Source: Marispirochaeta sp.
GTDB lineage: Bacteria > Spirochaetota > Spirochaetia > JC444 > Marispirochaetaceae
Direction of reading: 5' to 3'
Length of the DNA stretch: 64,000 nt
NCBI RefSeq assembly: GCF_963668165.1
Contig: NZ_OY764209.1
Location: forward strand, 310,001 to 374,000
Made by a program: the position numbers and the translations under genes. Below are positions 34,145-44,210 of the stretch, piece after piece. A model generated the notes under the pieces. That model saw only the letters and a program-made list of their open reading frames with translations, searched no databases and had not been told where the DNA came from. The first letter of the stretch is position 1, and each line of letters opens with the position of its first letter.

Positions 34145-35533
34145 ATGAATTGTCGTCCTGGCCTTTTTTATCTGGCCGCCATATTCCTCTTTACCGTGAC
34201 CCTGCAGGCGCAGGAATCATCAATGACGCTGGAGGACGCACTGCAGACGGCAAAGGAGAACAGCCTCGGCCTCTATACAGCAGAAAAGACCCTCGATACG
34301 GCGCGGCGTAACTATGCGAACCGCGGAAACGCCTCCTATCCATCCATCCAGGCAAGCGCGGGATTAAGCCGCAGTAACTCAAGCACGACAGCCAGCGGTC
34401 TTGTCCCAGTCAGTCCCGCAGGAAACGGCGTCTACGACCAGGTTATGCAGTACGAAAAAGAGACCTCGCCGGTCAGTCTTAGTGCCGGTCTTTCCGCCAG
34501 CCTGACCCTGAACCCCGCCATCGGCGATGGTATCAAGTATCTGCGCAAGGCCCTCGATTCAGCCGGTCTTGAACGGGAAGAGGCGGAAAAAGCCCTGGAA
34601 CGGGACGTAAAGGTGAGTTTCTATAATCTGCTGTATACGGACGGCAGTATTCAGCTTACCCGGCAGAGTATGGAAATCCTGAAAGGGGAATACGAACTTG
34701 CTCTGACGGACTTCCGGAACGGCAGGATTTCCGAGCTGGAACTCTTGAACACCCAGGTAGCCTACAAGAACATGGAACCCACCCTCGCCCGTCAGCTGAC
34801 CAGTTACCGGGAGCTGCGGAGTCAATTTTTTCTCCTTCTGGGGATCGAAGGGGACGATTCCATCCGTCTGGAGGGGACCATTGAGGTCCCCGCAGATCTG
34901 GATTCCCTGGCTCCGGCAGAGGCAGACCTGAACAGCCATTTCCAGGTGGCGGCTCTGGACAATACAATCGCGCAGACCGAGATAAGCAGAAAAAGCACCT
35001 TTCATGAGGGTTTTTATCCCTCCCTGAGCCTGACCGCAAGCCTCTCCCCGGTGGTCAGCGATCCCTTCTCGGCCGAGACCTGGGATACGGGCTTTACTGA
35101 ACCATGGACGGACAATGGCTCAGTGAGTTTGTCCGTCTCCATCCCTCTGGACTCATGGCTTCCCGGGTCCTCGGTCCGGACATCCCTTAAAGAGCAGGAA
35201 AATACCCTCGACACACTTCGTAAACAGCGGATCCATACACTGCAGAGTGTCTCCGAGGAGGTCTCTCTTCTCTATGAAAACCTCGAAGACTCCCTGCTGA
35301 ATATTGAATCCCTGGAACTCAGTGTTCAGGTTGCCCGGCGGGCCTGGGAGCTGACCGAAGAAGGCTACCGCAAGGGAAGCATCGAGTTTCTGGACCTTAA
35401 GGAAGCGGAAAACGACCTGAACAGTGCCAGACAGAATCTGCTGGCGGAAAAACTCAGCCTTCTTACCACCCTTTTTGATATTGAATACGCCCTTAACAGC
35501 AGCACTGATGAACTGCTCTCACCGGCTAAATAG
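34145..35533 (+). CDS. TolC-family outer-membrane efflux protein
   Basis: A 462-residue protein with a signal peptide (LFYLAAIFLFTVTLQAQ). It has the internal duplication of TolC proteins: LEDALQTAKENSLGL at residues 26-40 and long helices in each half (KALERDVKVSFYNLLYTDGSIQL, then VSEEVSLLYENLEDSLLNIESLELSV and RRAWELTEEGYRKGSIEFLDLKEAENDLNSARQNLL). It forms the outer-membrane exit duct for the RND pump encoded next. ACAGGAGGTG is the ribosome site. First gene of a four-gene unit running to 39874. Confidence 0.92.
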   Translation: MNCRPGLFYLAAIFLFTVTLQAQESSMTLEDALQTAKENSLGLYTAEKTLDTARRNYANRGNASYPSIQASAGLSRSNSSTTASGLVPVSPAGNGVYDQVMQYEKETSPVSLSAGLSASLTLNPAIGDGIKYLRKALDSAGLEREEAEKALERDVKVSFYNLLYTDGSIQLTRQSMEILKGEYELALTDFRNGRISELELLNTQVAYKNMEPTLARQLTSYRELRSQFFLLLGIEGDDSIRLEGTIEVPADLDSLAPAEADLNSHFQVAALDNTIAQTEISRKSTFHEGFYPSLSLTASLSPVVSDPFSAETWDTGFTEPWTDNGSVSLSVSIPLDSWLPGSSVRTSLKEQENTLDTLRKQRIHTLQSVSEEVSLLYENLEDSLLNIESLELSVQVARRAWELTEEGYRKGSIEFLDLKEAENDLNSARQNLLAEKLSLLTTLFDIEYALNSSTDELLSPAK

Positions 35534-35545
35534 GAGATTATATTC

Positions 35546-36484
35546 ATGAAGAAATTAACCGCAATCATTATTGTACTGTTACTGATTGTCCTGGGAGCAG
35601 GAATCTTTTTACTGATCCCGGAAAGCAGCAAGCCTTCCGAACCTGGAAGCATGCGGCTGGAAGACCAGATCTCTGCGGTTTCCGTACGGGCAACGACGGC
35701 TGCCGAAGAAACCTTGAGAGACTATATCCGTCTTTCAGGGGATATCGAAGCCGAGTCCTCCATACAGGTCTATCCCGATGTGGCCGGAACTCTCAGTGCC
35801 CTGCGGGTCAAGGTAGGAGACTTTGTGCAGGCAAGGGAGACCGTAGCCGAGGTTGATCCCAGCCGCCCCGGCGCCTCATACAGCATAAGCCCCGTTGAGG
35901 CCCCAATCAGGGGTACAGTTTCCGAGATCCTTGTCGACCCGGGAGACACGGTTTCCACCAGCGTTCCCATCCTGAAAATCGGCGATTTGAACAGCCTGAT
36001 TATCCGCACCCGGGTATCGGAGCGATATGTAAACCTGGTACGCCTTGGGCAGACCGCATATATTGAAACCGAGGCAAATCCGGGGGTCAGACTCAAGGCC
36101 CGGGTCAGCGAGGTCTATCCTGTTCTGGACCCGGCATCCCGCAGCATGAAGATCAGCCTCACTTTTTCTGGGAACTCCGGGAATCCCGCAGGAATAAAGG
36201 CGGGCATGCTGGCGGATATTACCCTGGTTACCCGGGAAATCATGAACGCCGTAACAGTACCGACACCGTCCGTCATCAACCGCAATGGAGAGAGCTTTGT
36301 GTTCATCATTGAAGACTCAATGGCGCAGAAACGTCTGGTGACGACAGGCCTTTCAATCGAGGGCAGGACGGAGATTACAGAAGGGCTTGAAGCAGGGGAT
36401 ATCCTTGTATCATCCGGCATGAATCTGCTCAGCGACGGCAGTACGGTCCGGATAATCGGCGACATGGGAGAAGACAATGCTTAA
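35546..36484 (+). CDS. RND efflux periplasmic adaptor (membrane-fusion protein)
   Basis: A 312-residue adaptor with one N-terminal membrane anchor (LTAIIIVLLLIVLGAGIFLLI). The lipoyl-like half domains are seen at SIQVYPDVAGTLSALRVKVGDFVQARETVAEVD (residues 72-104) and APIRGTVSEILVDPGDTVSTSVPILKIGD. The beta-barrel and membrane-proximal parts follow (AYIETEANPGVRLKARVSEV, VINRNGESFVFIIED). The helical hairpin between the lipoyl halves is almost absent, as in short adaptors. It joins TolC to the pump. Its end overlaps the pump start by eight bases. Confidence 0.92.
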   Translation: MKKLTAIIIVLLLIVLGAGIFLLIPESSKPSEPGSMRLEDQISAVSVRATTAAEETLRDYIRLSGDIEAESSIQVYPDVAGTLSALRVKVGDFVQARETVAEVDPSRPGASYSISPVEAPIRGTVSEILVDPGDTVSTSVPILKIGDLNSLIIRTRVSERYVNLVRLGQTAYIETEANPGVRLKARVSEVYPVLDPASRSMKISLTFSGNSGNPAGIKAGMLADITLVTREIMNAVTVPTPSVINRNGESFVFIIEDSMAQKRLVTTGLSIEGRTEITEGLEAGDILVSSGMNLLSDGSTVRIIGDMGEDNA

Positions 36485-39400
36485 GACCCTTATACACCGC
36501 CCCCTTACGGTCCTGACCGTCTTTGTCCTGCTGACACTGCTGGGTCTGTTTATGGTAAATACCCTGCCGGTGGACCTTTTTCCTGATACCGACCTGCCGG
36601 TTATCTACATCCTGACTACCTATGACGGAGCAGGACCGGAAGAGGTGGAGAGCGAACTGACGGACCCCCTGGAGGACCAGTTCTACACCCTGGAGAGCCT
36701 GGAATCCATCACCTCCACTTCGTCGGAAGGGAGTTCCGCGATCCTCCTTGAATTTGCCTACGGAACAGACCTGGAAGAGATAAAAAACGATATGCGGGAC
36801 AAGATCGACCGCATTAAAAACGCCCTGCCCGATGGCGCCGACGAACCGATCATGATGGAATTCGACCCCAACGAGATGCCTATACTTACAGTATCTCTCC
36901 AGGGGGATTTAAACATAGAAGAACTCTACACGCTGGCGGAAGACCTTGTGCAGCCGGGTCTTGAACAGGTTCCGGATGTGTCCAATGTGGACATCTCCGG
37001 CGGCCGGGACAGAATCGTGGCGGTGACGGTCTCCGCGCGGCGTCTTGATGCCCTGGGACTGGATGTCAGTACCATCGGAAACGCCCTGGCCAGCCAGAAC
37101 CTGAGCATGGGAGCTGGTTCTGCAACTGCCAGCGGCATGGAGTATCAGATCCGCACCAGCGGAAAAATTAACAACCTGGAAGCAATCCGCAATACCTTGA
37201 TAACACGGATCAGCTCAGGGGGCGAGGTCCACAAACTCCATGTGCGGGATGTGGCCGACGTTGATTACGCCAATGAAGAAGAGTCCAGCCGGGTATATCA
37301 GGATGGTCTGCCGGCGGTGGAACTTCAGGCCTACAAGAAGACCGGAGCGAATACCATCCAGGTTGCAGACAATCTCAAGGAAGCCCTTGGCAGTCTCACA
37401 GGGCAGCTTCCAGCCGGGGTACGGGCCTTTGTTGTTTCCGATGAATCCACGGTCATCAGTGATTCCCTGAACTCGGTTTTAAACTCCGCCCTTACAGGGG
37501 TCCTGGCGGCAGTGGTCATTTTGATGATCTTTCTGCGACAGCTAAAAAGCACCCTGATTATCGCCATAACCATTCCCGTATCGATCCTCATTACCGTTAT
37601 GGGCATGAGTCTCGGGGGACTTACTTTTAACCTGGTGGCCCTGACAGGTCTGACTCTGGGAGTGGGAATGATCGTAGATAACTCCATTGTTATCATCGAG
37701 AACATCTTCTCCCATCGGGAAAAGGGCGAACGCCTGACTGCGGCAGGGCTCTTCGGTACAAAAGAGATGATAAACGCCATTACAGCCTCTACACTGACAA
37801 CCATATCGGTCTTCCTGCCAATTGTACTTTTTAAAGACGATCTGGGATTCCTGGGGAACATCTTCGGCAGCATGGGATTTACGGTGATAGTAGCCCTGTT
37901 GTCATCCCTTTTTGTGGCAATTCTCCTTGTCCCGGTTCTGGCGACCCACTACCTGGAGATCCACGTCCGAGGAGAACGCCCGGTCCGGAATCCTCTGCTG
38001 CGCCTGATTGACGGAGGAATAGAAGCGACTTTGACCTGGATAAGCCGCGGCTACCACCATGTTCTGAACACCGCTTTGCGGCACAAACTGCTGACAGTCC
38101 TCTCTTTTACCCTGATCCTTGCCGTCGCGCTGCTGCAGATACCGAAGCTCGGACTCTCATTGCAGCCGGAAGGAATGTCAGAGACAATCCAGGTGAACAT
38201 GAAGCTCCCCCTGGGCAGTTCCCTGGACACAACAGAAGAGGTCCTGGACCGTTTCCAGGCCATGACAGAGGAGAAAATCGGAGATGCTTTTACTTCCATC
38301 GGCATGACCGTCGGGGCCCGGTCAAACTCCTACCAGGGAAGTCTCACAATACTCTTGCCGGACCTTCAGGACAGGACCCTGGACACTGACGAGATCCGCC
38401 AGCGACTCAGAAGCCTCTTTCCTCTCTTTCCTGAAGCCTCCTTCTCCTTCGGCGGACGTATGGGCCCCATGGCTTCGGGAGACCTGAATATCCAGGTCCG
38501 GGGAGATAATCTTATAACTCTGATGGATTACGCCGAAAACGCGAGGGAACTGATCGCGGTGGAGGTTCCGGAACTGACGGAGATTTCCCTGGACATGGAA
38601 GAAGGTCTTCCCCAATGGGATATCATTATTAACCGGGAAAAACTCTTCGACCTGGGTCTGGATGTCAGCAGCGCGACCAAAGAGATGTACAGAAAAATCC
38701 ACGGGTATACGGCGACCACCTTTACCGATTTTGACGATGAAAGCTACGATGTGATAGTCCGGCTCAGCGAAAAGGACAGGCAGAGTATCAGGGACCTGGA
38801 GAATGTATTTGTTCTCAATACCGCGGGAGACAAGATACCGGTATCCAGCTTCGCTGTAATCCAGGATAACTCCGGACCAACGAAAATTCCCCATACCGAA
38901 AAAAAACGGACCATCACCATCTCAGGCGACCTTGTGCCCGGAGCTCAGCCCAACTTTGTTGAAGCCCAGGTCCGGGACCTTCTGGAACAGCAGCTTCCTC
39001 CGGATCCGGGGATTGAAGTGCACTATAAAGGGGAGATGGAAGACATATCAGAAACCGGCGGTGTACTGCTGAAGATCCTTGCCATTGCGGTACTGCTGGT
39101 TTTCGGCGTCATGGTCAGCCAGTTTGAGTCCCTCCGGGCGCCTTTTATCATCATCCTTGCCATGCCCATGCTGTCTATCGGGGTTATCGGCATCTTTCTT
39201 ATAATGGGTTTGAACTTTGACATGATCGCTCTGATCGGCGTCGTCATGCTCGCCGGAATGGTCGTCAATAATGGCATCGTACTGGTGGACTATATAGGGC
39301 TGCTTCGGAAACGAGGCTCAGATCTTCATACAGCCTGCCTGGAGGGAGGCGTCAGCCGTCTCAGACCGATTCTTATGACCACCCTGACCACCATCGCCAC

Positions 39401-39575
39401 CATGGTACCCCTGGCCTTCTTTGCCGGAGAGGGGGGCGCACGCATGCAGGGCCTGGCCCTGACTGTTGTGGGAGGATTAAGTGTGAATACATTGATTACC
39501 CTTGTGTTCGTTCCCGTACTCTACGCCATCTTTTTCCATAATTCAGCATCAGGCAAAAAGGAGATACAGCTGTGA
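36477..39575 (+). CDS. RND efflux pump inner-membrane protein (AcrB/HAE1-like)
   Basis: A 1032-residue pump of usual length, with twelve membrane segments in two halves and two large periplasmic regions. Markers: PVDLFPDTDLPVIYILTTYDGAGPEEVE near residue 32, the TM4 region LVALTGLTLGVGMIVDNSIVIIENIF near 388 whose Asp carries protons, and in the second half DMIALIGVVMLAGMVVNNGIVLVDY near 920. The drug or lipid substrate cannot be read. It acts with the TolC and adaptor genes just upstream and is followed, with four bases of overlap, by a PII-like gene. Confidence 0.94.
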   Translation: MLKTLIHRPLTVLTVFVLLTLLGLFMVNTLPVDLFPDTDLPVIYILTTYDGAGPEEVESELTDPLEDQFYTLESLESITSTSSEGSSAILLEFAYGTDLEEIKNDMRDKIDRIKNALPDGADEPIMMEFDPNEMPILTVSLQGDLNIEELYTLAEDLVQPGLEQVPDVSNVDISGGRDRIVAVTVSARRLDALGLDVSTIGNALASQNLSMGAGSATASGMEYQIRTSGKINNLEAIRNTLITRISSGGEVHKLHVRDVADVDYANEEESSRVYQDGLPAVELQAYKKTGANTIQVADNLKEALGSLTGQLPAGVRAFVVSDESTVISDSLNSVLNSALTGVLAAVVILMIFLRQLKSTLIIAITIPVSILITVMGMSLGGLTFNLVALTGLTLGVGMIVDNSIVIIENIFSHREKGERLTAAGLFGTKEMINAITASTLTTISVFLPIVLFKDDLGFLGNIFGSMGFTVIVALLSSLFVAILLVPVLATHYLEIHVRGERPVRNPLLRLIDGGIEATLTWISRGYHHVLNTALRHKLLTVLSFTLILAVALLQIPKLGLSLQPEGMSETIQVNMKLPLGSSLDTTEEVLDRFQAMTEEKIGDAFTSIGMTVGARSNSYQGSLTILLPDLQDRTLDTDEIRQRLRSLFPLFPEASFSFGGRMGPMASGDLNIQVRGDNLITLMDYAENARELIAVEVPELTEISLDMEEGLPQWDIIINREKLFDLGLDVSSATKEMYRKIHGYTATTFTDFDDESYDVIVRLSEKDRQSIRDLENVFVLNTAGDKIPVSSFAVIQDNSGPTKIPHTEKKRTITISGDLVPGAQPNFVEAQVRDLLEQQLPPDPGIEVHYKGEMEDISETGGVLLKILAIAVLLVFGVMVSQFESLRAPFIIILAMPMLSIGVIGIFLIMGLNFDMIALIGVVMLAGMVVNNGIVLVDYIGLLRKRGSDLHTACLEGGVSRLRPILMTTLTTIATMVPLAFFAGEGGARMQGLALTVVGGLSVNTLITLVFVPVLYAIFFHNSASGKKEIQL

Positions 39576-39874
39576 ATCGACTTGAAATAATCATGGACCA
39601 GACCATAGAGGATATATTTCTGGAAAACCTTGGACAGGAACTGCCGGGAACGCCCTTTACCCTGATCCGGAACGCCCTTGGAAACGGGGCGTCCGGCCCC
39701 CGGATGGGGACTCCCGTATGGCCGGAGGAGAACTCCTTCTTTATTATTTATACCGGAGCGGAAGAAACCGCTGTAGTCAGTTCCATTCTGCTGGAGATGC
39801 GAAAGTGCCATCCAGACAACGGAATAGCAGCCTTTATCAGCCCCCAGGCAGAGGAACTTTTCCAAACACCGTGA
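39572..39874 (+). CDS. PII-like transporter-associated protein (PG0541 type)
   Basis: A 100-residue protein starting with GTG that overlaps the pump stop codon. It has the beta-alpha-beta layout of small PII-related trimers: RLEIIMDQTIEDIFLENL, a middle part GNGASGPRMGTPVWPEENSFFIIYTG, and a second helix AAVVSS-like (ETAVVSSILLEMRKCH). Genes of this kind are repeatedly found right after RND pumps in spirochaetes and Bacteroidetes and bear the name PG0541 family. A role in sensing a small molecule and controlling the pump is plausible; it is not shown. Confidence 0.72.
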   Translation: MNRLEIIMDQTIEDIFLENLGQELPGTPFTLIRNALGNGASGPRMGTPVWPEENSFFIIYTGAEETAVVSSILLEMRKCHPDNGIAAFISPQAEELFQTP

Positions 39875-39941
39875 CGGAACAGAAAACAGCCCGGGGCTTG
39901 TCTATTCTGCCCCGGGTCCGTAGGATATAATTGGAGGAACA

Positions 39942-40649
39942 ATGAAGGCCAGGGTGCTGGTTATTGAAGATGAACCGGAAATCAACGAGCTCATATCCCT
40001 CTACCTGAATCACGAAGGTATCGAAACCCTCTCCTGCAGCACGGGAGAAGAGGGCCTTGCGAAGATCTCCGCCGGGGATGTGGATCTGGCTGTGCTGGAT
40101 ATAAACCTTCCCGGCATGGACGGTTACGAGGTACTCCAGGCCCTGCGGAAAAAACATAACTTTCCGGTAATCATCGTCTCCGCCCGTACCGACGACGCGG
40201 ACATGATCCTCGGTTTCGGTTACGGGGCTGATGATTTTGTCACAAAACCCTTCAGTCCAAAAGTCCTGGCAGCCCGGGTCCGGGCCCACCTGCGGAGAAA
40301 GTCGGTATACTCAGAGAAAAAGATGGAGATCTCCTTTGGGCCGTATATTCTTGATATCGATGCCAGAAGTCTCCGAAGAATAAGCCCTGACAGCAACGGG
40401 TTTGAACAGATCAGCCTCAGCCCGAAGGAGACGGAACTCCTTATCGACCTGGCCCGGAACCGTGGGAAACCCCGGGATTCGGAGGAACTGTACCGCACAG
40501 TATGGGGCAACGAATACGGAGATATCGCCACCGTGGCGGTGCATATTCAGCGTCTGCGGAAAAAACTTGAGGATGACCCTTCAGAGCCGCGTTTTATCAT
40601 CACCATGAAGGGTATAGGCTATATGCTCGTTGGCGAGGAGTTTTCATGA
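39942..40649 (+). CDS. OmpR/PhoB-family response regulator
   Basis: A 235-residue two-domain regulator. The receiver (1-118) has the acidic pair in VIEDEPE, the phosphorylatable Asp in LAVLDINLPGMDGY (about residue 53), the S/T switch in VSARTDD and Lys in VTKPFSP. The winged-helix DNA-binding domain ends with VAVHIQRLRKKLEDDP and TMKGIGYML. ATTGGAGGAAC precedes the ATG. The gene overlaps the kinase by four bases and follows the efflux genes after 67 bases, so it may control the pump. Confidence 0.94.
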   Translation: MKARVLVIEDEPEINELISLYLNHEGIETLSCSTGEEGLAKISAGDVDLAVLDINLPGMDGYEVLQALRKKHNFPVIIVSARTDDADMILGFGYGADDFVTKPFSPKVLAARVRAHLRRKSVYSEKKMEISFGPYILDIDARSLRRISPDSNGFEQISLSPKETELLIDLARNRGKPRDSEELYRTVWGNEYGDIATVAVHIQRLRKKLEDDPSEPRFIITMKGIGYMLVGEEFS

Positions 40650-42025
40650 CCCTCCGCAGCCGTTTTACCCTTCTCTTTATTTTTGTCGCCATTGTCCCCT
40701 TTTCCCTGCCCATTATGGGTTACCTCTATTTTCGCCTCACCATTCCCGAATCGGTGGTACGGGAGATAACCGCCGCTCCCCCCTTCGTCACCAGGGACCT
40801 GCACAAGATCATTGACGGTACAATCTCACCGGAAGAAATCGACCGGCGTATCCTTATAGTAATCCACGGCGACCACACGCCGAGTTATATTAATCCCGGT
40901 GTACAGCGCTTTATAAGCAAGCATAATCTGTCAAACCCCCGGCGGCCGGGAGACGAACTGGAGCTGCTAACCGCCCTCAGCGAGAAAGAGAGCGGCGACA
41001 AGCACAAAACCATGATAGGCAACGCCCTGTTTACCTACCGGAACATTCCCGGGCTGGTGTTTTTCCGCTTTGCCCCGGAAAACCCTCTGCTTTACGCGCT
41101 GGGACACCCATTAACCACCCTGACGGTAATTTTTATCGTAATAATCCTGATCCCCCTTCTCCTCAGCAGCCGCTTTCTTTTTCCCCTGCGAAAATCCCTG
41201 GCAGCCCTGGAGACAAGCGCCGGAAGAATCCAGTCGGGAGACCTCTCGGGGAGCGTTATCGTCCCCCTTGACCCGGAACTCAAGCCCGTATTCGAGGCCT
41301 TTGAGAAGATGCGGCAGCAGTTAAAAGAAGACCAGGAACAGCAGGCCCGTTTTCTCATGTCCGTATCCCACGATTTAAAGACCCCCCTGACATCGATCCG
41401 GGGTTTTATTGAAGCCTTACAGGACGGGGTAATCCAGGGAGAGGAAGAGACCAGCAGAGGCTTTGATGTTATCCGCCGCAAGACCGACCTGCTGGAAGAA
41501 AGAATCAGTGAACTGATAGAAACAACCAGGATCAACACCGATGGCTGGCGCCGCAGTTTTGCACCCATTCCGGTAAAGGATTTCGCGCGGGAAGTCTTTG
41601 AACCCTATGCAATTGAAGCTGAAGCCCGGGGACTGGATTTTTCCACCCGGATAGAGGTCTCCGAGGATCTGAGGATACAGGGAAATCGCAGGATGCTTGC
41701 CAGGGCCGTGGAAAACCTGGTGGAGAACGCCGTCCGCTATGCCGGGAAAGCCGCAGAGATCCTGGCAGGGGCCGAAGAATGCAGCGGTATGCTGCGTATT
41801 ACCGTGGAAGACTCCGGCCCCGGGATCAGTGAAAAGGATGAACCCCTGCTGTTTGAACCCTTTTACCGGGGTGACCGCGGAAGGAACAGCCGCGGCATAG
41901 GACTGGGTTTAAGCTCCGTCAGGAGCATTGCCGAAGCCCACGGCGGGACAGTCGGGCTCATGAAAAGCTCTTTGGGTGGTGCCGGAATATTTTTCGAAAT
42001 ACCATTGTATAAAAATCCTCACTAA
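40646..42025 (+). CDS. Membrane sensor histidine kinase
   Basis: A 459-residue kinase: first membrane helix at about residues 7-33 (LFIFVAIVPFSLPIMGYLYF), a sensor of about 115 residues, second helix near 155-175 (LTTLTVIFIVIILIPLLL), HAMP linker, HisKA with the phospho-His in FLMSVSHDLKTPLTS (about residue 245), and HATPase with N box NLVENAVRYA, G1 DSGPGISE and G2 GIGLGLSSV. Translationally coupled to the response regulator, with which it forms a two-component system. Signal unknown; the periplasmic part shows no known fold. Confidence 0.93.
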   Translation: MTLRSRFTLLFIFVAIVPFSLPIMGYLYFRLTIPESVVREITAAPPFVTRDLHKIIDGTISPEEIDRRILIVIHGDHTPSYINPGVQRFISKHNLSNPRRPGDELELLTALSEKESGDKHKTMIGNALFTYRNIPGLVFFRFAPENPLLYALGHPLTTLTVIFIVIILIPLLLSSRFLFPLRKSLAALETSAGRIQSGDLSGSVIVPLDPELKPVFEAFEKMRQQLKEDQEQQARFLMSVSHDLKTPLTSIRGFIEALQDGVIQGEEETSRGFDVIRRKTDLLEERISELIETTRINTDGWRRSFAPIPVKDFAREVFEPYAIEAEARGLDFSTRIEVSEDLRIQGNRRMLARAVENLVENAVRYAGKAAEILAGAEECSGMLRITVEDSGPGISEKDEPLLFEPFYRGDRGRNSRGIGLGLSSVRSIAEAHGGTVGLMKSSLGGAGIFFEIPLYKNPH

Positions 42026-42067
42026 GATAACTTTAGAAAAATTCCATACAGAAAAAGGACCTGCTCC

Positions 42068-43300
42068 GTGAAAAAACGTTCCCTCGTTTTGTCTCTGCCA
42101 GTTCTACTTGTATTAGTACTGCCCTCGCTGTTGTTCTCCGAGATGGAAGCGGAACAATCTAAAACCATTGATCACTTGATTATCCACGGTCTCAATAGAA
42201 CCAAGCTTTCAGTTGTAGAGAAAATGCTGGAACCCTATATCGGGATTCCAGCTGATGAGCTGGATACTGCAGAGGTGCATACGGTTCTTCAGGAAAGCGG
42301 CCTCTTCTACGATGCAGAAGTTTCCCTTGAATACGATGATCCGGCGTCCGTCTCGCTGGTCGTTTCGGTTCAGGAAAAATGGACCCTTATACCGATCCCG
42401 GTAATTCTGGGAGACAAAAACGGTATTGCAGGAGGAGGAACCTTAATAGAGACCAATGCTTTCGGTTTGAACCACAAGGCCTTTTTGGCAGGGTTCTTCT
42501 CCGCCGCCAGATATACCTTCTTCTCAAGCTACATGACTCCCCCGGGAAAAAGCTTTCCCTTCGGACTTGCCACGGTAGCCGCGTTCTCAAATGGGAAAAC
42601 AACTGTCACAGACGACAGGGAGGATGAATTACTCAGCTACGACGAAAGAGACCTGACCCTGCTCCTGGGCCTGAGCTATGATCTGAACCCGCTTATCTCA
42701 TTGTCCGCAGGCTTCGGTTATCGTGATGCCACGGTAGATGACGGTCCCGTACCTTCCGCACGGATGCTTCCGGTCTCGGCGGAAATCAGTGTAAAGAAAT
42801 CAGACTGGAACGGGGTGTTTCTTTCCCGTTGCTTTGCAAAATTCGAAAGCACCTGGTCCATAGCAATGGAGGAAGACCCGTATCTCTCTCTTCGAGGTGA
42901 GTGTGCCTGGCAGCAGCCTCTGACAAAACGATTGCGGCTTATGCTTGGTGCTTCCGGCTTCAGGGCCGATAAAGCCCCCCTGGTTTTCAGTGAGGGTCCC
43001 TCAGCTGCCGGAGTCGCTATTCTTCCCGGGGATTTCCGATCCAACTCCCTGGCAGGGACCTCCTGGGGAATCGAAGGAGTGTTTGCCGATTTCGGAGCCG
43101 GAATGTTCAGCACATTTCTTTCGTATCAGGCAGCCTTTGCGGAAGATATCACCGGCGACTCCGTTTTTGCCCGGGGTCCCCATTTCGGATTACGCTGTTA
43201 TTTAAAGAAAGTCGCTTTTCCAGCCCTGGATATGGGAGCTGCCTACAATGCCGAAACCGGCATCTGGAACACCGCCTTCAGTATCGGGATGCAGATGTGA
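42068..43300 (+). CDS. POTRA-barrel outer-membrane protein (BamA/Omp85-like, short)
   Basis: A 410-residue exported protein (signal peptide LVLSLPVLLVLVLPSLLFS). After it comes one POTRA-type domain at about 35-105 (IDHLIIHGLNRTKLSVVEKML, ELDTAEVHTVLQESGLFYDAEVSLE). The rest alternates polar and hydrophobic strands (GGGTLIETNAFGLNHKAFLAGFF, AGFGYRD) and ends in FSIGMQM, an aromatic-containing last strand as in barrels. It is much shorter than BamA (about 800, five POTRA), so it is more likely an Omp85-related export or assembly factor. GTG start with AAAAAGGACC upstream. Confidence 0.75.
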   Translation: MKKRSLVLSLPVLLVLVLPSLLFSEMEAEQSKTIDHLIIHGLNRTKLSVVEKMLEPYIGIPADELDTAEVHTVLQESGLFYDAEVSLEYDDPASVSLVVSVQEKWTLIPIPVILGDKNGIAGGGTLIETNAFGLNHKAFLAGFFSAARYTFFSSYMTPPGKSFPFGLATVAAFSNGKTTVTDDREDELLSYDERDLTLLLGLSYDLNPLISLSAGFGYRDATVDDGPVPSARMLPVSAEISVKKSDWNGVFLSRCFAKFESTWSIAMEEDPYLSLRGECAWQQPLTKRLRLMLGASGFRADKAPLVFSEGPSAAGVAILPGDFRSNSLAGTSWGIEGVFADFGAGMFSTFLSYQAAFAEDITGDSVFARGPHFGLRCYLKKVAFPALDMGAAYNAETGIWNTAFSIGMQM

Positions 43301-43392
43301 AAATATGCTGGGAATACTATTCCTAAATTGACCTGATGTCAGACTCTGTTATAATGAATCCATACAGGAAGCTTATAACAAGGAGAACGACA

Positions 43393-44145
43393 ATGCGTTT
43401 GGAGTATAAAACAGCCCTGATAACAGGAGCGGCCCAGGGAATCGGTAAAGAGATTGCCCGGACCTTCACCAGGGAAGGGGCTTTTGTCTATGTGGCGGAT
43501 ATTAATGAAAAACTGACCGGCGAAACTGTTGCCGAAATTCAGGCAGCAGGGGGCAAGGCCGCCGCGGTTAAACTGAATGTAACACAGGAAAAGGACTGGG
43601 TAACCCTGATCGAAAAAATTGAAAAAGAAGGTAACACATTCGACATCCTGGTTAATAATGCCGGCATAACCAAACGGCAGCCTTTTACTGAACTTCCCGT
43701 AGAAGAGTGGGACCAGATCATGGCGATCAATACCCGTGGGCCCTTTCTGGGGATCAAGCATGTAATTCCGGTAATGCGCCGGAACGGCGGCGGATCTATC
43801 GTCAATATGTCTTCAATCTGCGGACTTGTGGGCCACAAGTTTTCCGGGGAATCCTATATTGCCTCGAAAGGTGCAGTTACCCTGATGACCAAAGCCGTTG
43901 CAGTAAAGTACGCCAAAGACCAGATCCGCTGTAATTCAGTACATCCAAGCACGGCAGACACAGCCATTATGCGGGACCTTTTTAAAGATCCTGTTAAACG
44001 GCAGGAGAGAATAGACGAAATTCCCCTGGGGCGTATGGCCAAAACGACAGAAATTGCCAATGCGGTCCTCTTTCTGGCTTCCGACGAGGCCTCCTTTATA
44101 ACCGGGGTTGCACTGCCTGTGGACGGCGGACTGACAGCCTACTGA
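43393..44145 (+). CDS. Short-chain dehydrogenase/reductase (SDR)
   Basis: A 250-residue classical SDR. Cofactor loop TGAAQGIGKE (residues 11-20), Asp in VYVADINE favouring NAD(H), NNAG at about 90-93, catalytic Ser in MSSICG, and Y-x-x-x-K in SYIASKGA (about residue 157). C-terminal PLGRMAKTTEIANAVLFLASDEASFITG and VDGGLTAY are typical. Substrate unknown; a 3-hydroxy or polyol substrate is the family norm. AAGGAG before ATG 43393 decides the start; the frame is open further upstream. Confidence 0.92.
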   Translation: MRLEYKTALITGAAQGIGKEIARTFTREGAFVYVADINEKLTGETVAEIQAAGGKAAAVKLNVTQEKDWVTLIEKIEKEGNTFDILVNNAGITKRQPFTELPVEEWDQIMAINTRGPFLGIKHVIPVMRRNGGGSIVNMSSICGLVGHKFSGESYIASKGAVTLMTKAVAVKYAKDQIRCNSVHPSTADTAIMRDLFKDPVKRQERIDEIPLGRMAKTTEIANAVLFLASDEASFITGVALPVDGGLTAY

Positions 44146-44210
44146 GTTTGTTCCGGAAAAGCAGCAGTATTTCTTGATACCCGGCACAGACTCTTCTATG
44201 ATTTGATACA

